A stretch of 64,000 nt of DNA from Nocardioides cavernae (GTDB lineage: Bacteria; Actinomycetota; Actinomycetes; Propionibacteriales; Nocardioidaceae): the NCBI RefSeq assembly GCF_016907475.1, contig NZ_JAFBCA010000001.1, positions 1,426,001-1,490,000 of the forward strand, written 5' to 3'. Of this stretch, positions 51,259 to 59,553 are shown piece after piece (position 1 is the first letter of the stretch; the number at the start of each line of letters is the position of its first letter). The notes below the pieces were generated by a model. The model saw only the letters and a list, made by a program, of their open reading frames with translations. It had not been told where the DNA came from and did no database searches. Position numbers and translations under genes: made by a program.

Positions 51259-52869
51259 TCACACGAGCCCGTGCTCGAACGCGTACGCCGCGGCGGCCGT
51301 GCGCGAGCCCACCTCGAGCTTGCCGAAGATGTTGGAGAGGTGCCGGGCGACGGTCTTCTCGCTCAGCACCAGCTCAGCCGCGATCTGCGAGTTGCTGCGA
51401 CCGGACGCGACCAGGCGGAGGACCTCGAGCTCGCGGGCGGTGAGTCCGGCGGGCAGCGACGCGGGCGCCAGCAGCGACGAGGCCAGGTCCGCCATGGGCT
51501 GGGCGCCGACGTGCCGGAACGACGCCCGGGCCGCGGTGAGCTCGCGCTCGGCCGACGACCTGTCCGAGAGCGCGAGGAGGCAGCGGCCGATGAGCAGACG
51601 CGCGACGGCAGCGTCGTACTGCGCGGACGACTGCGCCCACAGCTGGTGGGCCTTGCGCAGGTAGGGGAGTGCGCCGGCGGCGTCGCCCGCCTCCAGCTCG
51701 ACGGCACCCAGTGCCTGTGCTGCGGCAGCAGCGAGCGCGGTGGCACCCACGGAGGAGGCCAACGACGACAGCTCGAGCGCCAGGGAGCGGGCCCGGTCGA
51801 CGTCGCCCGTGGCGAGCAGCACCTCGATGGCTGCCGGCAGCAGCCGGCACCGCTGCACGGGTCCGTCGGGCGGGGCGAGCAGTCGCTCCACCGCGGCGAG
51901 CGCTGCCGTGCCCCGGCCGCCGGCGAGCCACAGCAGCGCCAGGCCGGGCTGCGGGTCCACGCCGAGGTCGGCGGCTCGCTGGTAGGCCGCGTCCGCCTCC
52001 TCGAGCGAGCCGCGCAGCCGCATCAGGTCGCCGGTCTCGATCGCGGTCAGCCCGATGGCGGCGGGTGTGCCTGCTGCGAGGTAGCGGTCGGCGGCGCTGG
52101 CGTACTCGCGCAGCGCGTCGTCCCACGCACCCCTGAGCCGCATGAGCTGGCCACGATGCACCGCGCACTGGCCGGTGAAGGCGAGGAGTCCTGGCTGGGC
52201 GGCGCACCAGCGCTCGAGGGCCGTCGTCCACTCGGCGGCCCGGCCGAAGTCGCTGATCTCCTGCACGCCCTCGATGGCGGTGCAGTAGACGTGCCCGGCG
52301 ATGAACGGGGATGTCTCGCCGGACACGACCCGGACCATGGCGTCGTCGAGCTGCGCCAGGCCCTCGCCGAAGCGACCGGCCATGATCGAGACCCGGCCCT
52401 GCGCGCAGGTGCTCATCGCGAGCAGGTCGGCGTCGTGGAAGCGGCGGCCCGCGTCGTGGGCCTCGTCCGCGAGGCTGCCGGCCGTTGCCAGGTCCCCCTC
52501 ACCGAGCGCGCGGAACATCGTCAGGAACGCGAGCCACCCGCGCTCGACGCAGTCCTCGCCGATCTCCTCGACCAGCTCGCCAGCGCGAGCCGCCCAGCCG
52601 CCGGCGAGCGCGGGTTCGCCGTGGGCGGCTGTGCTCATCGCGAGCCGGAAGGCACATCCCACGGCGCCGTTGAGGTCCCCCGCGTCCCGGTGGGCCAGGA
52701 AGGCGAGCTGCAGCACCCGCACCACCTCGTCGTGGTGGCCCACGAGCTCGACGGCCGTGCTGAACCGGTCGAGCTCGGTGGCGGTCAGGTCGTCGAGCCC
52801 GTCTCGGGACCACGCGTCGTACGCGGCCTGCCAGTCGCCGCGCGCGAAGTGGTCAGTGGCCCGACTCAC
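51259..52869 (-). CDS. LuxR regulator with TPR-like sensor
   Basis: 536 aa from GTG 52869, which has TACCCT exactly six bases upstream (leaderless). Most of the protein is a helical TPR-like array (for example AAGSLADEAHDAGRRFHDAD and LEEADAAYQRAADLG). The LuxR HTH closes it: LTARELEVLRLVASGRSNSQ, then AAELVLSEKTVARHLSNIFG. No AAA domain is seen, unlike the LAL regulators here. It lies 19 bases after the flavin monooxygenase gene but has its own promoter. It may control that gene, whose promoter has a dyad. Confidence 0.9.
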   Translation of the reverse strand: MSRATDHFARGDWQAAYDAWSRDGLDDLTATELDRFSTAVELVGHHDEVVRVLQLAFLAHRDAGDLNGAVGCAFRLAMSTAAHGEPALAGGWAARAGELVEEIGEDCVERGWLAFLTMFRALGEGDLATAGSLADEAHDAGRRFHDADLLAMSTCAQGRVSIMAGRFGEGLAQLDDAMVRVVSGETSPFIAGHVYCTAIEGVQEISDFGRAAEWTTALERWCAAQPGLLAFTGQCAVHRGQLMRLRGAWDDALREYASAADRYLAAGTPAAIGLTAIETGDLMRLRGSLEEADAAYQRAADLGVDPQPGLALLWLAGGRGTAALAAVERLLAPPDGPVQRCRLLPAAIEVLLATGDVDRARSLALELSSLASSVGATALAAAAAQALGAVELEAGDAAGALPYLRKAHQLWAQSSAQYDAAVARLLIGRCLLALSDRSSAERELTAARASFRHVGAQPMADLASSLLAPASLPAGLTARELEVLRLVASGRSNSQIAAELVLSEKTVARHLSNIFGKLEVGSRTAAAAYAFEHGLV

Positions 52870-52888
52870 GGTTCGAGGGTACGGCGGG

Positions 52889-54013
52889 TCAGGCCGCCGT
52901 GGGCAGGCTCGTCGTGGCCTTCCCCAGCGTGTGGGAGCGGGCCGCGATCCGGTCGGCGACGTACGCCGCGTCCCGGCCGACACCGGGCAGGACCATCGAG
53001 CTGAACGCGTACTGGAAGCACAGACCGCAGAAGAACAGTCCCGGCGCGTCGTCGACGACGCCGCGCATCTCCCTCGGCCACCCGTCCTCGCCGAGGATCG
53101 GCAGGTGGATCCAGTCGAAGACCTGCCGGAAGCCCGTGGCCCACACGACGGTGGTGACGTCGCGGGGAGTCCCGCCGACCACCGGACGGCCGTCGCGGAC
53201 CTCCTCGACCCGGCTGGTCACGCGCTCGACGCCACGCGCGAGGAGGTCGCGGCGCTTGACGCGGAGCATCGGTCCGCCGTGGTTGCGCAGCTCGCCCATC
53301 AGTTTGGCGCGCATCGGGCTGCGCCGGGTGAGCACGTGCTTCCAGGCGAAGAGCAGGACGGGGAAGACGACGCGGAACGCCGGCGACCCCAGCCGGGGTG
53401 GGATCTCGCCGCAGTCGCGTCCGGCCAGGATCGTCGGGTGCGTCTCGGCCAGCTCGAAGGCGATGTCGGTGCCGGAGTGGCTTGCGCCGACGACCAGCAC
53501 CGGTCCGTCGTTGACCTGACCGGGGCGGCGGTACTCGCTGGAGTGCAGCTGCAGGATGGCCGGGTCGAGCACCGCCGCGATGTCGGGGACCGCGCCGGTG
53601 CGGCCGAAGGTCCCCGTGCAGACGACGACGCTGCGGCAGGTGTAGCGCCCGCGGTCGGTCGAGACGACGTAGCCGTCGCCGTCGCCGTCGAGGGCCTGCA
53701 CCCGCGTCCCGAGGCGTACCGGCAGGCCGAACGTCCGGGCGTAGGTCTCGAGGTAGTCGCCCACCGCGTCCTTGCCCGGGAAGGTCCAGCGTGGTGCGGG
53801 GAACGGCAGGCCCGGGAGGCCGTCGACGTGGGCGGGTGAGTAGAGCTTGAGGCTGTCCCACTGCCGGCGCCAGCCGTCGCCGACGCGGGCTGCGGCGTCG
53901 AGGACGACGCACGGGATGCCGCGGCGCTGAAGGTGGTAAGCGGTCGAGAGGCCGGCCTGGCCGGCGCCGATGATCACGGTGTCGATGTCTGTGGTGGTGT
54001 CGTCGGTGTCCAT
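52889..54013 (-). CDS. FAD-dependent monooxygenase-like oxidoreductase
   Basis: 374 aa, leaderless ATG 54013 (TATCGT six bases upstream). The FAD motif is VIIGAGQAGLS near residue 13, the NADP motif is VLVVGASHSGTDIA, and VVWATGFRQ is the ATG motif. This is the class B flavoprotein monooxygenase/CzcO-like layout. The second half (GPGLFF-type, CGLCFQYAFSSMVLPGVG) is normal for the family. It oxidises small organic molecules or acts as an NADPH oxidase; substrate unknown. Followed closely by a LuxR regulator. Confidence 0.92.
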   Translation of the reverse strand: MDTDDTTTDIDTVIIGAGQAGLSTAYHLQRRGIPCVVLDAAARVGDGWRRQWDSLKLYSPAHVDGLPGLPFPAPRWTFPGKDAVGDYLETYARTFGLPVRLGTRVQALDGDGDGYVVSTDRGRYTCRSVVVCTGTFGRTGAVPDIAAVLDPAILQLHSSEYRRPGQVNDGPVLVVGASHSGTDIAFELAETHPTILAGRDCGEIPPRLGSPAFRVVFPVLLFAWKHVLTRRSPMRAKLMGELRNHGGPMLRVKRRDLLARGVERVTSRVEEVRDGRPVVGGTPRDVTTVVWATGFRQVFDWIHLPILGEDGWPREMRGVVDDAPGLFFCGLCFQYAFSSMVLPGVGRDAAYVADRIAARSHTLGKATTSLPTAA

Positions 54014-54098
54014 GCCGCGACGATATTTCGCGCGGGCCCCGGTCCGCGTCGGGCGCGATGCCCATCTCGGACGCCCGCCCGATGGGTGGATGCACCCA
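54014..54098 (-). promoter_or_regulatory. Monooxygenase promoter with upstream dyad
   Basis: TATCGT (minus strand, 54025-54020) lies six bases before the ATG. TGGGTG-gatg-CACCCA (54083-54098) is a perfect inverted repeat about 60 bases upstream of the -10, in the place of an activator site. Confidence 0.45.
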
Positions 54099-54154
54099 CT
54101 TCGCAGTCCGCGGCGGACTACCGGCCGGTCTCGTCTGCCGGGCCGGTGGCGGGT

Positions 54155-54796
54155 TCAGGGGACGTCGACAGCAACGATCAGGTCGGCCGCGTCGCGGGTG
54201 GCGCTGATGAGTCGTGCGTTGGGTTGGTCGACCTGGTCGACCCAGGCCCGAGCGGCCTCGGGTGACTTGCCGTACTGCTCGTGACGGCGCACCAGCCGCT
54301 CACGGCGTACGTCGTCGTGGACCTCGACGTGCCAGACCTCGGTCAGCAGCGGGCGTACGCGCTCCCAACCGCGGTCGGGCAGGAGGAGGTAGTTGCCCTC
54401 CGTGACCACGAGCCGTGCCGACGGTGGGATCGCCATGGCGGCGGCGATGGGTTGCTCGAGGTCGCGCTCGAAGCCGGGGGCGAAGAGCGTGCGGTCGGGT
54501 TCGTCGTGCAGACGGCGCAGCGCGGCGACGTAGCCGTCGACGTCGAAGGTGTCCGGAGCACCCTTGCGACTGCGGCGTCCCAGCCGGTCGAGCTGGACGT
54601 CCGCGAGGTGGAAGCCGTCCATCGGGAGGTGGCCGACCGCGTCCGGGCCCATCTCCGCGCGCAGGTGCGACATCAGCGTCTCGGTGAGGGTCGACTTGCC
54701 GGCACCCGGTGCGCCGGTGACGCCGAGCAGGACGCGACCCGGCCGGTCGAGGAGCGACGTCGCGCGGTCGACGAGCGCGGCCAAGGAGAGGGTCAC
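54155..54796 (-). CDS. P-loop nucleoside/carbohydrate kinase-like protein
   Basis: 213 aa from GTG 54796. The Walker A motif GAPGAGKST is at residues 28-36. A conserved MDGFHL follows at about residue 59, then FDVDGYVAALRRL, APGFERDLEQPIAAA and VTEGNYLLLPDRGWERV. This is the uridine kinase/fructokinase-like (FrcK/YggC) pattern. It phosphorylates a sugar or nucleoside with ATP; the exact substrate cannot be read. It is followed upstream by a conserved hypothetical on the same strand. Confidence 0.9.
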   Translation of the reverse strand: MTLSLAALVDRATSLLDRPGRVLLGVTGAPGAGKSTLTETLMSHLRAEMGPDAVGHLPMDGFHLADVQLDRLGRRSRKGAPDTFDVDGYVAALRRLHDEPDRTLFAPGFERDLEQPIAAAMAIPPSARLVVTEGNYLLLPDRGWERVRPLLTEVWHVEVHDDVRRERLVRRHEQYGKSPEAARAWVDQVDQPNARLISATRDAADLIVAVDVP

Positions 54797-54868
54797 TGGG
54801 CTGGTGCGCCCTCGGTCGGGATCTCCGGTGTGCGCATGTCGCGAGGGTAGTCACACCGCCTGGGCCGA

Positions 54869-55276
54869 CTACCGGATCCCGACGACGTCGGCCGGGATCG
54901 GACGGATCGCACCACGGGTGGCGAGGTGGACGACCTCGCACGGCACGGCGGCGCGGCGTGCGGCGGCGTAGAGGCTTGTCGCCCAAGCGCGGTCGGTGTC
55001 GGTGATCGTTCCCTTGCCCGGCCGGGAGCGGAGGAACGCGACCCGAAGGCCGGGCGCGACCTCGCGCTCGAGCATGACCAGGAGCTTCGCGAGGCCGTCG
55101 AGCTCCTCGGTGCCGGGTGGGTGCGCGGCGTCTGCGATCTCGGTCAGCTGGGGCAGCGGGCGGTCGTCGACGATGAGCATCATCCAGACGCTGTGGCCGC
55201 CGTAGCTCCACGGGCCCATCAGCTCGCGCCACGCGTCCTCCAGCTGCGACTGGGTGGTGAGGACTGGTTCGTACAT
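54869..55276 (-). CDS. Conserved hypothetical protein
   Basis: 135 aa, ATG 55276. A compact alpha/beta domain is seen: LTTQSQLEDAWRELMGPWSY, GHSVWMMLIVDDRPLPQLTE, then a helix (LDGLAKLLVMLERE), LRVAFLRSRPGKGTITDTDR and WATSLYAAARRAAVPCEVVH. The strand-histidine-strand layout with a late acidic TDTDRAW recalls the RadC/JAB-like or DinG-associated actinobacterial hypotheticals, but no active site is certain. Divergent from the next unknown gene at 55397. Confidence 0.75.
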   Translation of the reverse strand: MYEPVLTTQSQLEDAWRELMGPWSYGGHSVWMMLIVDDRPLPQLTEIADAAHPPGTEELDGLAKLLVMLEREVAPGLRVAFLRSRPGKGTITDTDRAWATSLYAAARRAAVPCEVVHLATRGAIRPIPADVVGIR

Positions 55277-55396
55277 GGCGTCGAGACTGCCCCCGGAAGC
55301 GGCGCGTGGCGAACGCGTCTCCACAGGGTCAGCGGTTGTCCACAGATCCGTTCGAACGGCTTGTGGCGGCGATCCGCGCGGGCCTTGGGTGGAGGC

Positions 55397-56566
55397 ATGT
55401 CTCGGAACCCCACTCCCGGCTTTCGCCGGCTGCCACGCGTCGCCGACCGGATGACCGCGGCCCACTTCGACCTCGTCAAGCAGTCCCTCGCCGCCGAGCG
55501 GAGCGGTGATGCCGCCCGTGCCCTCGAGCTGCACTCCAGCGTCCCGGCGCTCAACCTCCGGAGCCGCCACCACGTCCTGCTGGCCCAGCTCGCCGCGCTC
55601 GGCGACCACGTCCCCGAATGGGTGTGGGCGCGCTGGATGGCCTACCAGGCCATTCGCTGCGAGGACCCGGGCTCGGAGACGGGACAGGCCCAACGGCTCG
55701 CACTCAAGTACGCCATCGAGACCTTCCACGGCGACCAGCTCGCCGACTGCCACGCCGACGGGGGCGACCCGGTCAGGGTGGTCGCGTGGGTGGCGTCGGA
55801 GTCGTGGTTGTTCCACCAGGTCCTCGTCCACGAGCTGGGCGGGCTGGAGCGCTTCGTCGACGAGCTCGCGACCGGTCGTCTCGCCGAGCACGCCGAGCTG
55901 GCGCGGTCCTGGGTGGGCGCACGGCTGGGCGGCTACCAGGTCGGAGCGAGCCTGCCCAGCGGGCGGCTGCGCGTCCACGATCCGGCCGCCGGCTCCTGGC
56001 TCGAGGTCCTCGATCTCGGTGCCCGGTCCGACGCCGGCGACGAGGGGTGGGTCCTCGGGCGCCTGGTGCCGAGCGCGGTCGACGACCTCCTCATGTTCGA
56101 CACCCCACCCATCTCGGTGCCCGAGACCGTGGCCCGGGACGTGGCGGAATCGCCGCAACCGTGGATGCGCATCAAGGAGGCGCTCGACGAGGGCAGGCTC
56201 GTGGAGCGTCGCTTCATGCGGGCCGACCACGAGCTGGTGACCGACGTGCTGTCGATCGACCTGCTCCGGATCGGTACGGCGCCCACGGACCTCGAGCGGG
56301 TCACCGCGCAGCTGCGATCGGGGCGTGACGAGATCCCACGGGCGGCGTTCCGCATCCTGCGGCGAGCCGCCGACGGCGACATGTTGCAGTCCGACGCTTC
56401 GCACGTGGCGGCGGCGGTCCTCCAGCCACGTGCGCGTGCCGACGCGCGCAGGATGCTGGTCCGCGAGGGCCAGTACGACGTCTGGGCGCGGTGGGCGGCG
56501 CTGGTGCACGAGCCGGCGCGTGGTCTGCTCCTCGACTTCGCCGAGGCGTGCCGGGCCGCCGGATGA
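55397..56566 (+). CDS. Conserved hypothetical protein
   Basis: 389 aa, ATG 55397 with GGAGG just upstream (two-base gap only, so possibly other starts). It is largely helical with a middle beta part (GRLRVHDPAAGSWLEVLDLG) and ends with a C-terminal helical set (LVREGQYDVWARWAALVHEP). No catalytic motif is recognised. Proteins of this length with a WxARWxAYQ element (WVWARWMAYQAIRC) occur in actinobacteria without assigned function. A DnaA-box-like TTGTCCACA and a 12-bp palindrome lie in the gap to the divergent gene. Confidence 0.75.
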   Translation: MSRNPTPGFRRLPRVADRMTAAHFDLVKQSLAAERSGDAARALELHSSVPALNLRSRHHVLLAQLAALGDHVPEWVWARWMAYQAIRCEDPGSETGQAQRLALKYAIETFHGDQLADCHADGGDPVRVVAWVASESWLFHQVLVHELGGLERFVDELATGRLAEHAELARSWVGARLGGYQVGASLPSGRLRVHDPAAGSWLEVLDLGARSDAGDEGWVLGRLVPSAVDDLLMFDTPPISVPETVARDVAESPQPWMRIKEALDEGRLVERRFMRADHELVTDVLSIDLLRIGTAPTDLERVTAQLRSGRDEIPRAAFRILRRAADGDMLQSDASHVAAAVLQPRARADARRMLVREGQYDVWARWAALVHEPARGLLLDFAEACRAAG

Positions 56567-56576
56567 CAGCCGGTGG

Positions 56577-57404
56577 CTACCGCGTCCCGTAGGTCCGACT
56601 GACGACCTCGTCGAAGACCCGGTCGGGCAGCAGGTCGCGCGATGTCGTGATCGTCCGCGCGCCGCGGCCGACGGGGTAGCGCGCGGCCGGACGCTTCGCC
56701 AGCGCGGCCTTCACGATCTTGTCCGCCACCTCCTCGGGCGTCGACGCACGAGACGGCTCGTCGAAGCGCTCCATGACGCCGTGGGCGTGACGGGCGTACG
56801 ACGCGTAGGGGCCGTCGCCGGACCGCTCGAGCAGCGAGTCGCGGGCGATCTCGTTCCACTCGGTGCGGATCGGGCCGGGCTCGATCAGCACGACCTGGAT
56901 GCCGAAGGGCCGCAGCTCCATGCGGAGGCTGTCGCTGAAGCCCTCCACGGCGAACTTGGTGGCGTGGTACCACGCGCCGAACGGCTCGTAGAACTTCCCG
57001 CCGATCGAGGAGATGTTGATGATCCGCCCCGACTCCTGGACGCGCATGTGCGGGGTGACGAGCTGGACGAGGCGGGCGAGGCCGAAGACGTTGACCTCGA
57101 ACTGCCGCCGCGCCTCGTCGATCGGCACGTCCTCGACGGCGCCGTACGAGCCGTAGCCGGCGTTGTTGACGAGGAGGTCGATGCGCCCCTGCTCGTCGAT
57201 GATCCGGTCGATGCCGGCGACCATCGAGGCGTCGTCGGTGACGTCCATCGCGAACGTGTGCACGCCGAGGTCGGACAGGGAGGCCATCCGGTCGACGCGG
57301 CGCGCGACGGCGTACACGACGAAACCCTTGGCCAGCAGGGCGCGTGCGGTGCTCTCGCCGATACCGGACGAGCCACCTGTGACGAGGGCGACGGGGGAGG
57401 TCAT
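56577..57404 (-). CDS. Short-chain dehydrogenase/reductase
   Basis: 275 aa, leaderless ATG 57404. The Rossmann motif TGGSSGIG is at residues 9-16, NNAG follows, and the catalytic set is Ser in NISSIGG and YHATK (Tyr-x3-Lys). The classical SDR length is kept. The C-terminal part with RTEWNEIARDSL resembles oxidoreductases acting on steroid-like or long-chain carbonyls. Cofactor is probably NADP(H), judging by the basic ARRVDR after the second strand. It is divergent from the hydrolase gene by only 22 bases. Confidence 0.95.
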   Translation of the reverse strand: MTSPVALVTGGSSGIGESTARALLAKGFVVYAVARRVDRMASLSDLGVHTFAMDVTDDASMVAGIDRIIDEQGRIDLLVNNAGYGSYGAVEDVPIDEARRQFEVNVFGLARLVQLVTPHMRVQESGRIINISSIGGKFYEPFGAWYHATKFAVEGFSDSLRMELRPFGIQVVLIEPGPIRTEWNEIARDSLLERSGDGPYASYARHAHGVMERFDEPSRASTPEEVADKIVKAALAKRPAARYPVGRGARTITTSRDLLPDRVFDEVVSRTYGTR

Positions 57405-57426
57405 GGAGCGAGCGTACGGTCGGCAC
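57405..57426. promoter_or_regulatory. Overlapping divergent leaderless promoters
   Basis: The 22-base gap holds AGCGTACGGT. TACGGT (57415-57420, plus) and TACGCT (57416-57411, minus) are -10 elements sharing the central TA, and each lies exactly six bases from its ATG. Two polymerases could not bind at once, so the two genes probably exclude each other's initiation. Confidence 0.65.
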
Positions 57427-58545
57427 ATGGCGGACCTCGAGGAGACGCTGCACCCGTTCGTGGACTCCGGTGACATCCCGGGCCTGGTCGCCCTGGTGGC
57501 GCGGGGCGAGGACGTCGAGGTCGTCGCCCTCGGCACCCGCGACTCGAGCGGTACGCCGATGCGGCGCGACTCGCTGTTCCGCGGGGCCTCGATCGCCAAG
57601 CCGGTGACGGCGGCGCTGACGATGGCGCTGGTCGAGGACGGCCGCATCGACCTCGACGCCCCCGTCGCCGACCTGCTCCCCGAGCTCGCGGAGCCGCGAG
57701 TGCTCCGGACACTGGGGAGCCCGCTCGAGGACACGGTCGCGTGCGAGCGGCCGATCACCGCCCGGCACCTCCTCACCGGGACGGCGGGGCACGGCTTCAG
57801 CACCTGGGACTCCGCGGTCACGCCGCTGCTGATGGAGCGGCTGCACCAGGCGGCGGACGACATCCACGAGGTCCCGGCGCCGGACGAGTGGATGAGCCGG
57901 CTCTCGACGATCCCGCTGATGCACCAGCCGGGCGATGCCTGGACCTACAACGCCTCCTACGACGTGCTCGGCGTCCTCGTCGCGCGCGCTGCCGGGCAGG
58001 ACCTGGCCGACGTGATGGCCGAGCGGCTGCTCGACCCGCTCGGCATGGCGGACACGGGCTTCCACGTGCCCGCCGGCAAGGTCGACCGTCTCACCACGAT
58101 GTACGGCGCCGGCGACGGCGGACTGGTCGTGCGGGACGAGCCGGACGGGTTCTTCACACGCCCGCCGGCGTTTCCGTCCGGGTCCGGCGGGCTCGTCACC
58201 ACCGCGGACGACTGGCTGGCCTTCGGCCGGATGCTGCTCGCCGGGGGCGGCGACGTGCTGAGCGAGGCGTCGGTGCGCCAGATGACGACCGACCACACGA
58301 CGCCGCGGCTCCGGGAGACGGGCGGCTTCTTCCTCGACGGCCAGGGGTGGGGGTTCGGTGGTGGGGTCGACACCGAGGTGATCGACCCGTGGAACGTGGT
58401 CGGCCGCTACGGCTGGGTCGGCGGCACCGGCACGTCGGCGTACGTCCATCCCGACGGCGTCGTCGGGATACTCCTGACGCAGGTCGTGATCGGCTCGCCC
58501 GGTGTCGAGGACCTGTTGAAGGCGTTCTGGACGTCCACCCGGTGA
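57427..58545 (+). CDS. Serine beta-lactamase-like hydrolase
   Basis: 372 aa, leaderless ATG 57427. The nucleophile motif S55-I-A-K58 (SxxK) is in FRGASIAKPV, and WTYNASYDVLG carries the Tyr-containing second motif. A KTG-like third motif appears as GWVGGTGTS, as in class C beta-lactamase/esterase EstB relatives. The protein is cytosolic (no signal peptide), so esterase or peptidase activity is more likely than antibiotic resistance. It is divergent from an SDR gene. Confidence 0.9.
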   Translation: MADLEETLHPFVDSGDIPGLVALVARGEDVEVVALGTRDSSGTPMRRDSLFRGASIAKPVTAALTMALVEDGRIDLDAPVADLLPELAEPRVLRTLGSPLEDTVACERPITARHLLTGTAGHGFSTWDSAVTPLLMERLHQAADDIHEVPAPDEWMSRLSTIPLMHQPGDAWTYNASYDVLGVLVARAAGQDLADVMAERLLDPLGMADTGFHVPAGKVDRLTTMYGAGDGGLVVRDEPDGFFTRPPAFPSGSGGLVTTADDWLAFGRMLLAGGGDVLSEASVRQMTTDHTTPRLRETGGFFLDGQGWGFGGGVDTEVIDPWNVVGRYGWVGGTGTSAYVHPDGVVGILLTQVVIGSPGVEDLLKAFWTSTR

Positions 58546-58604
58546 CGTTCGGCCCTGCTGGGCCCGCGCGTCGCTCCCTAGCGTGAGGGGTGGGAGGGAC
58601 GCCG

Positions 58605-59549
58605 ATGACGGACGACGTGCTGGTGGTGGACTCGCTGGTCCGCCGGTTCGGGGACCTGACCGCGGTGGACGAGGTGTCGTTCCGCATCGCGCCGGGGGAG
58701 ACGTACGGGCTGCTCGGGCCGAACGGGGCGGGCAAGACGACGACGATCTCGATGGTCGCCGGACTCATCGCCGCGGACGCGGGCACCGTGACGGTCGCGG
58801 GCGAGCCGATGACGCCGCGGACGACCGAGCCGAAGCGGCACCTCGGGCTCGTGCCGCAGGAGCTCGCGATCTACCCGGACCTGACGGGCCGGGAGAACCT
58901 GACCCTCTTCGGCAGGCTGCAGGGCCTGCGCGGCTCCGAGCTCAGGAGTCGTGTCGACGAGGTGCTCAGCCTGATCGGGCTCGCGGACCGCGCGAAGGAC
59001 CGCAGCAAGGAGTACAGCGGCGGGATGAAGCGCCGACTCAACATCGGCATCGGCCTGCTCAACCGGCCCACGCTGCTGATCCTCGACGAGCCGACGGTCG
59101 GGGTCGACCCGCAGTCGCGGCACGCGATCCTGGAGTCGGTCGAGGCGCTGTCGGGTGAGGGGATGGCGGTGCTCTACACGACGCACTACATGGAGGAGGC
59201 CGAGCGGCTCTGCGACCGCATCGGCATCATCGACTCCGGGCGCCTGCAGGCCGAGGGCACGCGCGACGACCTGATCCGGCTGACCGGCGGCGTCGACACC
59301 ATCCGGCTCGGCGCCACGGGCGGCGACCTGGCCGCGGCAGCAGAGGAGCTCCGCCAGATCCCCGGTGTCGAACGGGTTCAGGTCGATCGCCGGTCGGCGA
59401 CCCTGACCGTCAAGGACGCCCCCGCGCTGGTGGCGCAGGTGGTCGGCACGGCCGCAGACCACGGCGTGACCCTCTCCGACGTCGAGATCTCGCGCCCCGA
59501 CCTCGAGTCGGTCTTCCTGCACCTCACCGGCAAGGGCCTGAGGGACTAG
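58605..59549 (+). CDS. ABC transporter ATP-binding protein
   Basis: 314 aa; ATG 58605 with GGGAGGG upstream, TAGCGT -10 at 58579. Walker A GPNGAGKTT is at residues 38-46, the signature YSGGMKRR is about residue 140, and Walker B LLILDEPTVGVDP follows with the H-loop (TTHYMEEAERL). The C-terminal ~80 residues (DTIRLGATGG to SVFLHLTGKG) are the extra domain of DrrA-type export ATPases. It drives the two ABC-2 permeases that follow, in one operon. Substrate probably a drug or lipid. Confidence 0.97.
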   Translation: MTDDVLVVDSLVRRFGDLTAVDEVSFRIAPGETYGLLGPNGAGKTTTISMVAGLIAADAGTVTVAGEPMTPRTTEPKRHLGLVPQELAIYPDLTGRENLTLFGRLQGLRGSELRSRVDEVLSLIGLADRAKDRSKEYSGGMKRRLNIGIGLLNRPTLLILDEPTVGVDPQSRHAILESVEALSGEGMAVLYTTHYMEEAERLCDRIGIIDSGRLQAEGTRDDLIRLTGGVDTIRLGATGGDLAAAAEELRQIPGVERVQVDRRSATLTVKDAPALVAQVVGTAADHGVTLSDVEISRPDLESVFLHLTGKGLRD

Positions 59550-59553
59550 CGCG

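Noticed and set aside
55348..55359. LexA/SOS box at CCGTTCGAACGG
   Set aside because: The actinobacterial SOS box has CGAAC and GTTCG arms in the order CGAAC-N4-GTTCG; here the order is GTTCGAAC, so it does not fit.
57427..58545. Antibiotic-resistance beta-lactamase
   Set aside because: There is no signal peptide, and the SxxK enzyme sits in a cytosolic esterase-like sequence next to an SDR; resistance is not supported.
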